From positions 1 through 64,000 of the forward strand of contig JAHHHN010000015.1 in the NCBI GenBank assembly GCA_019359325.1: DNA of 64,000 bases. The letters run 5' to 3'. Both the position numbers and the translations under genes were made by a program. Below are positions 8,911-17,147 of this stretch, piece after piece. The first letter of the stretch is position 1. Every line of letters starts with the position of its first letter. This DNA is from Mojavia pulchra JT2-VF2. GTDB taxonomy: Bacteria; Cyanobacteriota; Cyanobacteriia; Cyanobacteriales; Nostocaceae. The notes under the pieces were generated by a model. It saw nothing but the letters and a program-made list of their open reading frames with translations, was not told the origin of the DNA and ran no database searches.

Positions 8911-9509
8911 CCAAACAATTGACTGGTATATTGGTTGACCCTTACTCCAATTTTTTTGCATACTTAAAGATGATGTTTTAAAAGTTCTCTTGTTGGTAGC
9001 GAAACGTTTTAGATCCCCCTAAATCCCCCTTAAAAAGGGGAGGCAGTGCGTTGCGGGGGTTCCCCCCGTTGTAGCAACTGCCGTGGACTTTAAGAAGTTT
9101 CTCCCCTTGTTGGCTACCGTGTACACACAAGTCTTTGAGAGTTGTCCCACAGGCTTTTGATCCCCCCAACCCCCTTTAAAAAGGGGGGCTAAAATCCCTC
9201 AAAGTCCTCCAATTTATCGGAGGATAATGACGGATCTACAATGATTTCGGTTTAGTACAGAGATGTGTGTACACCGTAGCCTTCAAAAGGGGGCTAGGGG
9301 GGATAAATAAGTGCTTAAAATCACAGCCAACCACTTTTCAAAAAACCTCTAAAGATGATGTTAATACTCACCTTTTAATAATAAGTATTTTTTCATGTAT
9401 GAAAAAGGGAACCAATAGTATACTCAATTTATTGTGACTTAATCTACATAAGTGATATTACTATAAAAACATATATATAAATAAGTCGGCGCTAAAATTT
9501 GAAGTTAGT
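8911..9509 (+). repeat. Direct repeat, copy 2 (split by an insertion)
   Basis: Bases 8911-8977 match the first part of copy 1 and 9363-9509 match the rest. In copy 1 the two parts are continuous. The interruption is an inserted segment with a duplicated target (see 8978-9349). The copy ends about 240 bases before the second kinase gene. Confidence 0.88.
8978..9349. mobile_element. 372-bp insertion flanked by a 13-bp target duplication
   Basis: The 13-base string TAAAGATGATGTT stands on both sides (8965-8977 and 9350-9362), while the undisturbed direct repeat copy 1 has it once, at the matching position. The insert holds several CCCCCTAAATCCCCC / AAAAAGGGG type stems and a GGCAGTGCGTTG...CAACTGCC unit (9042-9082). 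The ends are only weakly inverted (GTTTTAAAAGTTC against GTTTTTTGAAAAG). No transposase frame is present, so it looks like a non-autonomous or composite element. Confidence 0.7.
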
Positions 9510-9747
9510 CAGATGTGCATCAATTTTGTGGATCATTAAGTTTAAATTTATCCCCGTGAATACGAGGAAGACCAATCCCTGTGTAAACAAATGGTTCGCC
9601 GTAAAGTAGGCGATTTGAGCGCAAACAAAACAATTTATCGGCTGTCTAAGCTAAGTTTAAAATTACTATATAATTAGAAGCTTACTTACATTTGGGAACC
9701 GAGATTGAACAAAATGTGTCTGCAAGCTATAAATAGTAAGCGAGCTA

Positions 9748-10971
9748 ATGAAAGATTTACAAGCTGAAAATGAAAAAGCAAGGCTTGAAGTCCTTCGACA
9801 ATATCGTATTCTGGATACTGTCTGTGAAGCAGCCTTCGATGACCTCGCTCTTTTAGCAGCACAAATTTGTGGTACTCCTATAGCTTTAATCACCTTGATT
9901 GATGAGTGCCGTCAGTGGTTCAAAGCAAAAGTCGGATTCGATGCTGAATCAACACCACGGGATACTGCGTTCTGTGCCCATGCTATTTTGCAGCCTAATA
10001 ACATTTTAATTGTTCCAGATACATTACTCGACCAGCGATTTGCCAGCAATCCACTGGTAACTTCCGATCCTTGTATTCGGTTTTATGCTGGTGCTCCGTT
10101 GGTCACACCCACCGGATATGCGCTGGGAACACTTTGTGTAATTGACCGTATTCCACGAAACCTGAGTCCAGAACAACAAAATTCATTGCGGATCTTAAGT
10201 CGTCAAGTCATGGCTCAATTAGAGTTAAGACGTAATTTAGACAAGCTGGAACTTATAACCATCGCAGAACACCAACGGATTGAAGATCTAATTTCTGCCC
10301 TTTCCCATGATATGCGTACTCCCTTGCTAGCAAATCGCGGTACTCTGCACGCCATGCTGAGTGGAGCTTTTGGCACTGTGAGTGATAGTTGGAGAGAAGG
10401 GCTTGAAGATTGTCGTCAGGCTAACGAAGAGGTACTGAAGCTTGTCGAAACTTTATTAGATATTTCTCGCCATCAAACTTCAGTTTTGAAGAATCTAAAC
10501 TACGAAATTCTTAACTGGAAAAATATCTTTGTCGAAGCTATTACTCGCTGCAATGCCAGTTGGCAGCAAAAGCCAGTTATTGGATATCAAATTTCTCCCT
10601 CACTACCAACTGTCTATGGTGATGAGTTAGAAATTCAACGGGTAGTGCAGAACCTACTTGAGAATGCTTTCCGAGTCACCAAACCAGACCAGTTAATTAA
10701 CTTGACGGTGGTAGCGCTGGGAGATGCCCAGGTAAAGGTATCAGTGCGCGATCGCGGGCCAGGAATTGTTCCCCAACAAAAGGAAAGGCTCTTCTATCGT
10801 TTTAGTCAAGAACGGGGTCGAAGTAATATATTTGGGCTGGGTCTGTATTTATGCCGCCTCATTGTAGAGGCTCACGGAGGAACCATCAACGTTGAAAGTG
10901 TTCTCGGTGAGGGTAGCAACTTCTGGTTTACCTTACCTGTTACCCCACAGTCCATAACACCAATTCAGTAA
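9748..10971 (+). CDS. GAF-domain sensor histidine kinase
   Basis: The 407-residue protein has no membrane segment. A GAF domain spans about 22-160; its pattern ILDTVCEAAFDDLALLAAQ and FCAHAI is that of the GAF kinases common in cyanobacteria. HisKA follows with His187 in SALSHDMRTPLLA, then the ATPase domain with NLLENAFR, DRGPGIV and GLGLYLCRLIVEAHGG. The GAF domain lacks an obvious chromophore-binding Cys-His pair, although Cys76 and His78 in FCAH are close together. The kinase core is paralogous to the one at 7125-8612. No response regulator follows, so the partner may be the regulator at 6435-7112; that is inference. Confidence 0.92.
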   Translation: MKDLQAENEKARLEVLRQYRILDTVCEAAFDDLALLAAQICGTPIALITLIDECRQWFKAKVGFDAESTPRDTAFCAHAILQPNNILIVPDTLLDQRFASNPLVTSDPCIRFYAGAPLVTPTGYALGTLCVIDRIPRNLSPEQQNSLRILSRQVMAQLELRRNLDKLELITIAEHQRIEDLISALSHDMRTPLLANRGTLHAMLSGAFGTVSDSWREGLEDCRQANEEVLKLVETLLDISRHQTSVLKNLNYEILNWKNIFVEAITRCNASWQQKPVIGYQISPSLPTVYGDELEIQRVVQNLLENAFRVTKPDQLINLTVVALGDAQVKVSVRDRGPGIVPQQKERLFYRFSQERGRSNIFGLGLYLCRLIVEAHGGTINVESVLGEGSNFWFTLPVTPQSITPIQ

Positions 10972-11143
10972 TGAGGATACGGCAATTGCCTGTAATCTCC
11001 GATAATTAATGCTAAGTTCTAAGCTAGAGTTCGCATCAGTGTAATGCGATTGCAAATTTACCGATATAAATTTTTAGTTTTTTCCGGAATGCGTCAAAAG
11101 CTGACTGTATACCATAACATACAGAACCATTTATACATAAAAC

Positions 11144-11219
11144 GGGGCATTATTCTATGAAGCCCCATGCCTAACAACTCTCCCAAAGCCGCTCTCTAGT
11201 TCAATTAGAGCGGCTTTGG
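11144..11219 (+). terminator. Two consecutive hairpins after the GAF kinase gene
   Basis: A small stem GGGGC / GCCCC (11144-11166) is followed by a strong 13-bp perfect stem CCAAAGCCGCTCT / AGAGCGGCTTTGG (11183-11219, 11-base loop) and then TTTATATA. The second hairpin probably terminates transcription. It lies over 200 bases after the stop codon, so it could instead end a separate small RNA. Confidence 0.5.
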
Positions 11220-11400
11220 TTTATATAAGAAGCTCTTTGTCAAATTTGGAATTTCGCCATCAAATCGAAGTTTGATAATTTCTACTTCGCTACGTTGTTA
11301 TCCGGTTGAAAAGCGTAGATGCTTATGGCAGAGCATCAATGATAACTTTTTAGTAATTAGTAGCAAATCGGCAGGTACTTTAAAGGGGAGTAAGAAGTCC

Positions 11401-11610
11401 ATGCGAAAAATACGGTTATTCATCGCTTCTAGCCTTGATGCATATATTGCCCGAACATCAAAAGAAGTACATTGGCTATTTACAGATCAAGACTATAGTT
11501 ATGCAGACTTCTTTGAGCAAATTGACACCGTACTCATGGGTAGTACTCTCCTCCAATGCCAAATTATCCCAATTTTAGATTTTAGAGAGGGGACAAGAAA
11601 CTCAATCTAA
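11401..11610 (+). pseudogene. Truncated RibD C-terminal/dihydrofolate reductase-like gene
   Basis: From an ATG with GGGGAG about ten bases upstream, the first 50 codons read like the start of the YyaP/YwjB reductase family: MRKIRLFIASSLDAYIAR, then VHWLFTDQDY, then FFEQIDTVLMG. The family protein is normally about 170-190 residues. Here the similarity stops after VLMG (about 11547) and the frame runs through repeat-like DNA (AATCTAAAATCTAAAATCT) to a stop at 11610. The 3' two thirds of the gene are missing, so it is most likely a dead fragment. An upstream ATG at 11272 would add 43 unconvincing residues. Confidence 0.75.
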
Positions 11611-11642
11611 AATCTAAAATCTGGACAGCTAAAATTCAACAA

Positions 11643-11972
11643 CTACCACCAAATCCGATTTCCGTTTTCGTCAACTCGTGCTTGTCGAATTACATCAGAA
11701 ATCTCTTCGGCATCTTTAACATGGTGAAGTGCCTTTTTCTCACCATCTGGTTCATCGACAACGAAGTAAGTGGGGACAGTAATGTGGTCACCTGTAATGT
11801 CTGGTGAATCTACAGCAACTTGCTTAGACTTTTCTTCAACTGACTCAGATTTATCAGAAATTCTATCTCCCGGATTTGCTGTTAAGTTTCTTTCTTTGAC
11901 GTTTGGCTCGTCTTGAGAATGTCTATCTTCGCTTACTGGTTGATTAATTTGCTCTTTTGGTTCATTAGTCAT
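11643..11972 (-). CDS. Hypothetical hydrophilic protein
   Basis: This 109-residue protein has a highly charged, Ser/Asp/Glu/Lys-rich N-terminal half that is probably disordered. A more ordered C-terminal half holds ITVPTYFVVDE, a stretch of acidic and basic residues, and the ending ENGNRIWW. There is no signal peptide or membrane segment. The start is an ATG. I do not recognise a family. The ordered end looks conserved enough to be a real gene. Confidence 0.65.
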   Translation of the reverse strand: MTNEPKEQINQPVSEDRHSQDEPNVKERNLTANPGDRISDKSESVEEKSKQVAVDSPDITGDHITVPTYFVVDEPDGEKKALHHVKDAEEISDVIRQARVDENGNRIWW

Positions 11973-12156
11973 AGCTATTGCGGGAAATTAAATCTATGCA
12001 TTTACTAAGTTCAATTTATGAAATAAAATGCATTATTAGTTCTTTCCCTAGAGAGAGTTTGAGAAGCTTAGTCAAAGATACATATCTTAGGTTATATATT
12101 GCCTCCCGCTTGAGAAATAGTTAGTATTTATTTTTTACTCAAAAGAGAGATGGCAA

Positions 12157-12276
12157 TAAGGAACTTCCAAGTAAAAGAATATTCCATCGCTTTGATGGCA
12201 GGAGAGCAGGGAGCAGGGGGAGGGAAAGCCGTTTTGAAGGAGTAAAATTGGATAATTTATTTTTTGGAGTTCCATA
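12157..12276. mobile_element. MITE-like repeat, family A copy 2
   Basis: It begins TAAGGAACTTCCAAGTAAAA and ends GGATAATTTATTTTTTGGAG, with the core AGGAGAGCAGGGAGCAGG. It is an inverted relative of 6249-6360 and a direct relative of 54501-54626. It fills the spacer downstream of mntC and has no reading frame of its own. Confidence 0.65.
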
Positions 12277-12284
12277 AACTTAAT

Positions 12285-13238
12285 TCACTTCTTTGGCTGA
12301 AAGAGCGTAGATTTTCCCCCTAATGCTTCTACAATTGTTCGAGTATTTGCTTCCATCATTTTAATGTAAGAATCTCCTGCGCTTCCCTTAGCACCAATTG
12401 AATCAGAGTAAAGTTGACTTGATGCTAGTTGCACACCTGCTTCTTGAGCAACGGTTTTGATTAAAGCTGGGTTAATTGTAGTTTCAGCAAAAATTGCCGG
12501 CACGCCTATTTTTTTAATTGACTCTACCAGTCGCTGTACTGTTTGGGCGCTTGGTTGTTCTTCGGTACTGATGCCAATTAATGTTCCAGCGATCGCTATG
12601 TTATAAGCACGTCCATAATATTGAAATGCATCGTGGGTAGTTATCAGTTTGCGTTTATCTGCTGGAATAGTTTGAATCTGCTGATTAATCCAGTTATGCA
12701 ACTGTTTTAATTCATTGGTAAGTTGGGCTGCGTTCTGAGTAAATTTATCTTTATCTTCAGGCGATAACTTAATCAACCCATCCCGAATTGCAGCTACCAT
12801 AGCGATCGCATTTTCCGCACTACCCCAAACGTGCGGATCGGGCACAACTTCACTGCCTTTATCTAACTGCAAAGGTTTGACAACTTCTCCCACCGCTAAC
12901 TTTTGCGCCTTACCACCGGCGGCATTCATTAATTTAATCAGTCCTGGTTCTAGGTTGTAGCCGTTATATAAAATCAATTCTGCTTCTTCTAAAAACCTGC
13001 TGTCTGCTGGTACTGGTTCGTAAACATGGGGATCAGCGCCTGGTTTGAGAATACCAGTTAGTTGAATTTCATCTTCTGCAATCTTTTGTGTCAAATCAGC
13101 AATTATCGTGCTAGTTGCTACCACTTGCGGTTTGTCATCACCTTTGGGATTGTTACTTGCAGAGTTCAACTGAGTACAACTGAATAAAGCTAAAGGCAGA
13201 AGCATTGTCAGGCAAAAATGCGAAACAATGTTGTTCAT
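12285..13238 (-). CDS. mntC: Manganese/zinc ABC transporter substrate-binding lipoprotein (MntC type)
   Basis: This is a cluster A-I (ZnuA/MntC/PsaA) metal-binding protein of 317 residues. From the ATG at 13238 there is a lipoprotein signal with the lipobox LALFSC. The metal-site signatures are PGADPHVYEP, PDPHVWGS, the region TTHDAFQYYGRAY and the late acidic site near SIGAKGSAGDSY. There is no His-rich loop, which favours manganese over zinc. It is divergent from the ATPase and permease genes, with about 200 bases between start codons. An ATG at 13298 would put 20 extra residues before the signal peptide and is unlikely. Confidence 0.92.
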   Translation of the reverse strand: MNNIVSHFCLTMLLPLALFSCTQLNSASNNPKGDDKPQVVATSTIIADLTQKIAEDEIQLTGILKPGADPHVYEPVPADSRFLEEAELILYNGYNLEPGLIKLMNAAGGKAQKLAVGEVVKPLQLDKGSEVVPDPHVWGSAENAIAMVAAIRDGLIKLSPEDKDKFTQNAAQLTNELKQLHNWINQQIQTIPADKRKLITTHDAFQYYGRAYNIAIAGTLIGISTEEQPSAQTVQRLVESIKKIGVPAIFAETTINPALIKTVAQEAGVQLASSQLYSDSIGAKGSAGDSYIKMMEANTRTIVEALGGKSTLFQPKK

Positions 13239-13445
13239 CCTGTTTACTTTTGCTTTGCCGTGGGTGTTGGCATTCTCTATCTGGAGTATTAGTTTCATTT
13301 ATTTGTGATATTACTTCTAATTATAGAGTTTTTCATATTTCTCTCATTTTTATAGTAAGCTCAAGAAATGAAATATTAAAGTATTGTTATGAAAAGTGTC
13401 TCTTTTTACTCAAAAATTAGCTTAATCCAGAGAAAAACATGGGAA

Positions 13446-14216
13446 ATGCCTAAACAATCCGTAAAAGCTCTGGATATGAATTCTACAGAAGCAATTAACG
13501 TCGCTCACATAGGGGTACACTACCGCACACAAGAAGCTTTGCGGGACGTCAACTGTGCTGTCAAAGGAGGGAAACTAACGGGGATTTTTGGCCCGAATGG
13601 TGCTGGCAAAAGTACAATGATGAAAGCAATGTTGGGCTTAGTTCCCCTCAGTAGTGGTACTGTCAACTACCAAGGCAAACCGTTGATGCAGCAGCTTGAA
13701 AAAGTTGCCTATGTGCCACAGCGCAGCCAAATTGACTGGACTTACCCCGCCACAGTTTGGGATGTAGTGATGATGGGACGGGTAAAAAAGACAGGCTGGT
13801 TGCGTAGCTTCTCGGCGGTTAGCCGTCAGGTGGCAAACAATGCGCTAGAAAGAGTTGGGATGAGTGAATACCGCGATCGCCCCATTGGAGAACTTTCAGG
13901 AGGACAACAGCAGCGAGTCTTTTTAGCACGTGCTTTAGCGCAGCAGGCAGAAATTTTCTGTTTTGATGAACCTTTAGTAGGTATCGATCAGAAAACTCAG
14001 TCAGTAATTTTTGAAGTCTTTCATGAACTAACTGCTGCTGGCAAAATTGTGTTAGTAGTCAACCACGACTTAGGCGAATCAATCACTCATTTTGATGAGT
14101 TAATTTTACTAAATCGTGAGTTAATCGTCACAGGTTCCCGGCGACAAGTACTAACAGAAGAAAATTTACAGCGTGCTTACGGCGGTAAAGTAATGTACTT
14201 TTCCGAAGCCGCTTAA
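13446..14216 (+). CDS. mntA: Manganese ABC transporter ATP-binding protein (MntA type)
   Basis: An ABC ATPase of the metal-uptake family. It has Walker A GPNGAGKST, a Q-loop region VAYVPQRSQIDW, signature LSGGQQQRVFLARAL, Walker B IFCFDEPLVGID and the switch His in VVNHDLGE. The Q-loop phrase PQRSQIDW is typical of Mn/Zn/Fe transporters. It powers import through the permease that follows 53 bases later. I chose the ATG at 13446; an upstream in-frame ATG at 13389 adds 19 residues that look unlike the family. Confidence 0.92.
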   Translation: MPKQSVKALDMNSTEAINVAHIGVHYRTQEALRDVNCAVKGGKLTGIFGPNGAGKSTMMKAMLGLVPLSSGTVNYQGKPLMQQLEKVAYVPQRSQIDWTYPATVWDVVMMGRVKKTGWLRSFSAVSRQVANNALERVGMSEYRDRPIGELSGGQQQRVFLARALAQQAEIFCFDEPLVGIDQKTQSVIFEVFHELTAAGKIVLVVNHDLGESITHFDELILLNRELIVTGSRRQVLTEENLQRAYGGKVMYFSEAA

Positions 14217-14269
14217 AAATTGAGAATTCCCCCTGCGTAGTTTGTGGTTCGTATTAAGAATAAATACTT

Positions 14270-15127
14270 ATGCTCCAAGCATTAATTGAGCCGTTGCAAT
14301 ACGGCTTTATGCAGCGATCGCTCGTGATTGCTATTTTAGTCGGACTGTTGTGCGCTGTGGTTGGTAGTTATTTGATGGTGCAAAGGCTAGCATTGCTTGG
14401 TGACGCTATTAGTCACTCGGTTTTGCCAGGACTAGCGATCGCATTTATGGTAGGAGCAAATATTTTTATTGGCGCATTTATTGCAGGCGTGATCAGTACA
14501 ATGGCGATCGCACTTATCAGAACGCGATCGCCGATTAAAGAAGATGCGGCAATGGGGATAGTTTTTTCCGCATTCTTTGCTCTTGGTATCACCCTAATTA
14601 CCGTAATTCAAAAAGACAATAAAATCGATCTTAATCACTTTCTCTTCGGTAATATTCTTGGTGTCACTATTAATGACGTCCGGGACACCGCCATCATTGC
14701 AGCTATTGTTTTATTAGTTGTAGTCTTGTTATACAAAGAACTATTATTTTATACCTTTGATCCCTTAGGCGCTCAAGCCGTAGGTTTGCCAGTCAATAAG
14801 CTTAACTTTGGACTCATGCTGCTGATTGCTTTAACAATTGTTGCCAGCATGAAAGCCGTAGGTGTAATTCTCGTACTGTCACTTTTAATTACACCAGGGG
14901 CAACTGCCTATCTATTAGTTAAACGCTTAAATCAAGTAATGATTTTGGGTGCAGTCATTGGGGTAATTGCTAGTATCAGTGGTATGTATCTTAGTTACTT
15001 TTATAACTTGCCATCTGGCCCGGCGATCGTTTTAGTAGTATCTGGATTATTTGTATTGGCATTACTATTTAGCCCCAGGCATGGTATACTTACCACTTAT
15101 CAAAGACAGCAAATTTTGGAAAAATAA
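14270..15127 (+). CDS. mntB: Manganese ABC transporter permease (MntB type)
   Basis: A 285-residue ABC-3 family permease with eight or nine hydrophobic segments. Family signatures include LVQRLALLGDAISHSVLPG-like sequence near residues 41-60 (here MVQRLALLGDAISH), DHFLFG-like NHFLFGNILG, and ALTIVASMKAVGVILVLSLL. It forms the membrane channel for the MntC-delivered ion. It is in one operon with the ATPase gene. Confidence 0.93.
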   Translation: MLQALIEPLQYGFMQRSLVIAILVGLLCAVVGSYLMVQRLALLGDAISHSVLPGLAIAFMVGANIFIGAFIAGVISTMAIALIRTRSPIKEDAAMGIVFSAFFALGITLITVIQKDNKIDLNHFLFGNILGVTINDVRDTAIIAAIVLLVVVLLYKELLFYTFDPLGAQAVGLPVNKLNFGLMLLIALTIVASMKAVGVILVLSLLITPGATAYLLVKRLNQVMILGAVIGVIASISGMYLSYFYNLPSGPAIVLVVSGLFVLALLFSPRHGILTTYQRQQILEK

Positions 15128-15396
15128 ATCAAGTAATACAAAGCAAGGCCTAACAAGGATGTTTGAAAAGTCTAAAATAAACTCAAAGACGTTTTTCCCA
15201 ACCTCTTTCCTATGAGGAGTGAAACTATCTAAATATTCCCATTTCCTTGTAAACAACAAGCAATGGTAATTAAGTTTCGCGGGATTTGAAGTTTAGCAGA
15301 ATATCTTTTAAGCATCCTCCAAGGCGGATACTTTAACATAGAACTGGACACCATAATCATTAATGGTAGAGGTTATCGATAATGGTAGAGGTATCA

Positions 15397-15582
15397 ATGG
15401 ACTCTTTAGTAGAAACTCTGGATACGAAATTGCGTCAATGGAAACCTGAGGTTGCTGAACAGGTACGGCAATATGTAGGAGCAATCATTGAAATGGCAGA
15501 CCAAGATGCCCTAGATATTATGCAGTCCAGGGATGGTGTGCAAGAAGATTTTCATAAATCAGATGACGCTGAAAAGCGGTGA
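15397..15582 (+). CDS. Small hypothetical protein
   Basis: From the ATG at 15397, with GAGG five bases upstream, the product has 61 residues: a helical, acidic protein with the segment LRQWKPEVAEQVRQYV followed by IIEMADQDALDIM. The string AATGGTAGAGGT just before the start occurs twice (15362 and 15381), so the leader has a small duplication. There is no membrane segment or known motif. The composition resembles small DNA-binding or antitoxin-like helical proteins, but no toxin neighbour exists and I assign no function. Confidence 0.6.
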   Translation: MDSLVETLDTKLRQWKPEVAEQVRQYVGAIIEMADQDALDIMQSRDGVQEDFHKSDDAEKR

Positions 15583-15859
15583 AGTCTAGCCTGTTGTTCT
15601 GGGGCTAGCTGCAAAAACGCGACACTATTTACGATAGGTCGCGTTATGAACCGAATGTACTAAATTCATCTTGGATTTGAATATTCATAGCAACAGGATT
15701 ATTTACCTGAAACAGATGAACCTCAAGTTTAGCCAAAGTCGTCCCACGAATAAAGTCTCAACTACGTCCCAGCTAAAAACTGTCTTGTTTTGGTGCTGAT
15801 ACAGAAAAATAATTCCTGGATCGGATAAGCTAGCCACAGCAGTTTTTATCCTCAAAAAC

Positions 15860-16642
15860 ATGACCGCAAGTAGTCCCACAATTTTAGCCCTAGACTTTGA
15901 TGGAGTAATTTGCGATGGACTAATTGAATATTTTGAGGTAGCATGGCGTACCTACTGTCAAATTTGGTCGCCTGCTAACAATACACCACCAAATGATTTA
16001 GCTCCTAAATTTTATCGCCTCAGACCAGTAATTGAAACGGGTTGGGAAATGCCTGTTTTAATTAAAGCTTTGGTAGAGGGAATTTCTGAAGCCAAGATTC
16101 TTCAAGAATGGGTCACTATTACCCCACAAATTTTATTAGACCATAAGCTACAAGCAAGAGAAATTGGCGCAAAACTAGATAATCTGCGGGATGAATGGAT
16201 TGCTACAAATTTAGATAATTGGCTAAGTCTGCATAGATTTTATCCCGGTGTAGTGGAAAAAATTAAAGCCACTGTTGCCAGTACAATCAAGCTATACATT
16301 GTTACTACCAAGGAAGGACGTTTTGTACAGCAGCTATTGCAGCAAGAAGGAGTAGAAATCCCACCAAAATCGATTTTTGGTAAAGAAGAGAAGCGCCCCA
16401 AATATGAAATTCTGCGAGAATTAAAGCAGACGGCAGATGTAAAGTCAGCCAGTCTTTGGTTTGTGGAAGATAGACTTAAAACATTGCAGTTAGTCGAACA
16501 GCAAAAAGACCTTGATGATGTAAAACTCTTCTTAGGCGACTGGGGCTATAATACCCAACCAGAAAGAGAAGCTGCCCAAAATGACCCACGAATTCAGCTA
16601 TTAACTCTTTCTCAGTTTGCTCAAGATTTCTCTGCTTGGTAA
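15860..16642 (+). CDS. HAD-superfamily hydrolase
   Basis: A 260-residue protein with HAD motif I LDFDGVICDG at residues 11-20, where the first Asp is the nucleophile. Motif II is the Thr of LYIVTTKE near 155, the motif III Lys lies around residues 170-180 (FGKEEKRPK), and motif IV is LWFVEDR near 205. The helical cap lies between motifs I and II. These features predict a soluble phosphatase or a related phosphotransferase acting on a small molecule; the substrate is unknown. It is a single gene followed by a hairpin. Confidence 0.85.
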   Translation: MTASSPTILALDFDGVICDGLIEYFEVAWRTYCQIWSPANNTPPNDLAPKFYRLRPVIETGWEMPVLIKALVEGISEAKILQEWVTITPQILLDHKLQAREIGAKLDNLRDEWIATNLDNWLSLHRFYPGVVEKIKATVASTIKLYIVTTKEGRFVQQLLQQEGVEIPPKSIFGKEEKRPKYEILRELKQTADVKSASLWFVEDRLKTLQLVEQQKDLDDVKLFLGDWGYNTQPEREAAQNDPRIQLLTLSQFAQDFSAW

Positions 16643-17147
16643 TTTTTGCCGTAATGCACCCAGATGCATGGTGCGCTAAAGCACAGTGCAACGCACCATG
16701 CAAATTTAATACTAATTCAAATAATGTTTGCCACACATAAAGCATCTTATCAAAGCTCCCCCTGCTGCCATCTGGCGCGATCGCGGCAAAAAAAGACACA
16801 TTGTAAAGTTATGCTACGCAAATTTTTATAACCGAGATCCGGTGACTACAATTCCAAACTGAGCGTCTTCCTTTTAGGTGAGAACATCGCCCAATATGCT
16901 TATTGCTGGACAAATTTGACGCAATGAATAGGGTTAAGAGTTGATTTTATTATGCAAAACTTTATTTGCCCGTATATTATTTATGGGTGAGTTAGTAAAT
17001 TAACAAGGTAATCTCTGCAATAATCGATAAGAGAAGGGAAGTGTCAAGCTATTAGCTTTTCGATTGAAGCAGATTGAAGAGTTACTGCACTCGATGGAAA
17101 CGGACAAGACCTCCTAAACTAGAATTTTCTTAGGACGGGCAGAAATA
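16643..17147. other. Intergenic region with a hairpin
   Basis: Apart from a perfect 11-bp stem TGCATGGTGCG / CGCACCATGCA at 16665-16702, which may terminate the HAD gene, I see no gene. The rest is AT-rich and is the likely promoter region of the large hybrid kinase. Confidence 0.5.
16665..16702 (+). terminator. Hairpin after the HAD hydrolase gene
   Basis: TGCATGGTGCG (16665-16675) pairs perfectly with CGCACCATGCA (16692-16702) across a 16-base loop. No T run follows directly (CAAATTTAAT). It may be a terminator or a dispersed palindrome. Confidence 0.45.
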
